NCBI GenBank assembly: GCA_030637065.1
Contig: DAOVVQ010000220.1
Coordinates: 1 to 6,574 of the forward strand
Length of the DNA stretch: 6,574 nucleotides
Source of the DNA: Planctomycetota bacterium
GTDB taxonomy: Bacteria > Planctomycetota > Phycisphaerae > Sedimentisphaerales > Anaerohalosphaeraceae
Direction: 5' to 3'
Positions 6,574 through 6,574 of the stretch are shown here, one piece after another. Each line of letters starts with the position of its first letter. Position 1 is the stretch's first letter. The position numbers and the translations under genes are program-made. The notes beneath the pieces are model-generated. The model was not told the DNA's origin. It saw nothing but the letters and a program-made list of their open reading frames with translations, and ran no database searches.

Positions 6574-6574
6574 C

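Overview
The window looks like part of a mesophilic Planctomycetota genome, most likely the Phycisphaerae/Sedimentisphaerales group. The clues are gene style, not a marker gene. They are a Tat-exported formylglycine sulfatase with a planctomycete-type leader, and a long secreted protein built from a DNRLRE-like domain, paired FN3-like 'HDVYFGT..' modules, a 'VVDDF...FDDIRLY' jelly-roll domain and a LamG domain. Dockerin-like EF-hand repeats also end in '..DWL/ESW'. Base composition is moderately GC-rich throughout, and no rRNA, tRNA, CRISPR array or transposase gene is visible.

Layout. (1) Left, + strand, 2-2182: a cytoplasmic sensory histidine kinase with order REC-PAS-PAS-PAS-HisKA-HATPase. 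Its first few codons lie outside the window. (2) 2183-2385: a 203-bp gap between convergent genes. It holds a small GC-rich hairpin after the kinase stop, two near-identical 26-bp direct repeats 85 bp apart, and a 9-bp inverted repeat that encloses the second copy. (3) Right, - strand, reading from the right edge leftward: the C-terminal end of a dockerin-bearing protein (6340-6573, partial), a complete 842-residue secreted multidomain protein (3781-6309) and a complete 445-residue Tat-secreted S1-type sulfatase (2386-3723). The gaps are only 30 and 57 bp, so these three probably form one transcript read leftward, with its promoter beyond the right edge.

How they may work together (inference). 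The minus-strand genes look like part of a sulfated-polysaccharide use or binding locus. The sulfatase would remove sulfate esters from a glycan outside the cytoplasm. The 842-residue protein has carbohydrate- or surface-binding folds and no recognisable catalytic domain, so it may hold substrate or act as an adhesin. The dockerin-like EF-hands on two successive proteins suggest calcium-dependent assembly or folding, but no cohesin is visible. The kinase converges on this cluster and may or may not regulate it; nothing in the sequence proves a link.

I found no clearly new system. The points most worth a second look are the dockerin-like motif split around the LamG domain, the GKWQL variant of the sulfatase active-site segment, and the intergenic repeat pair.
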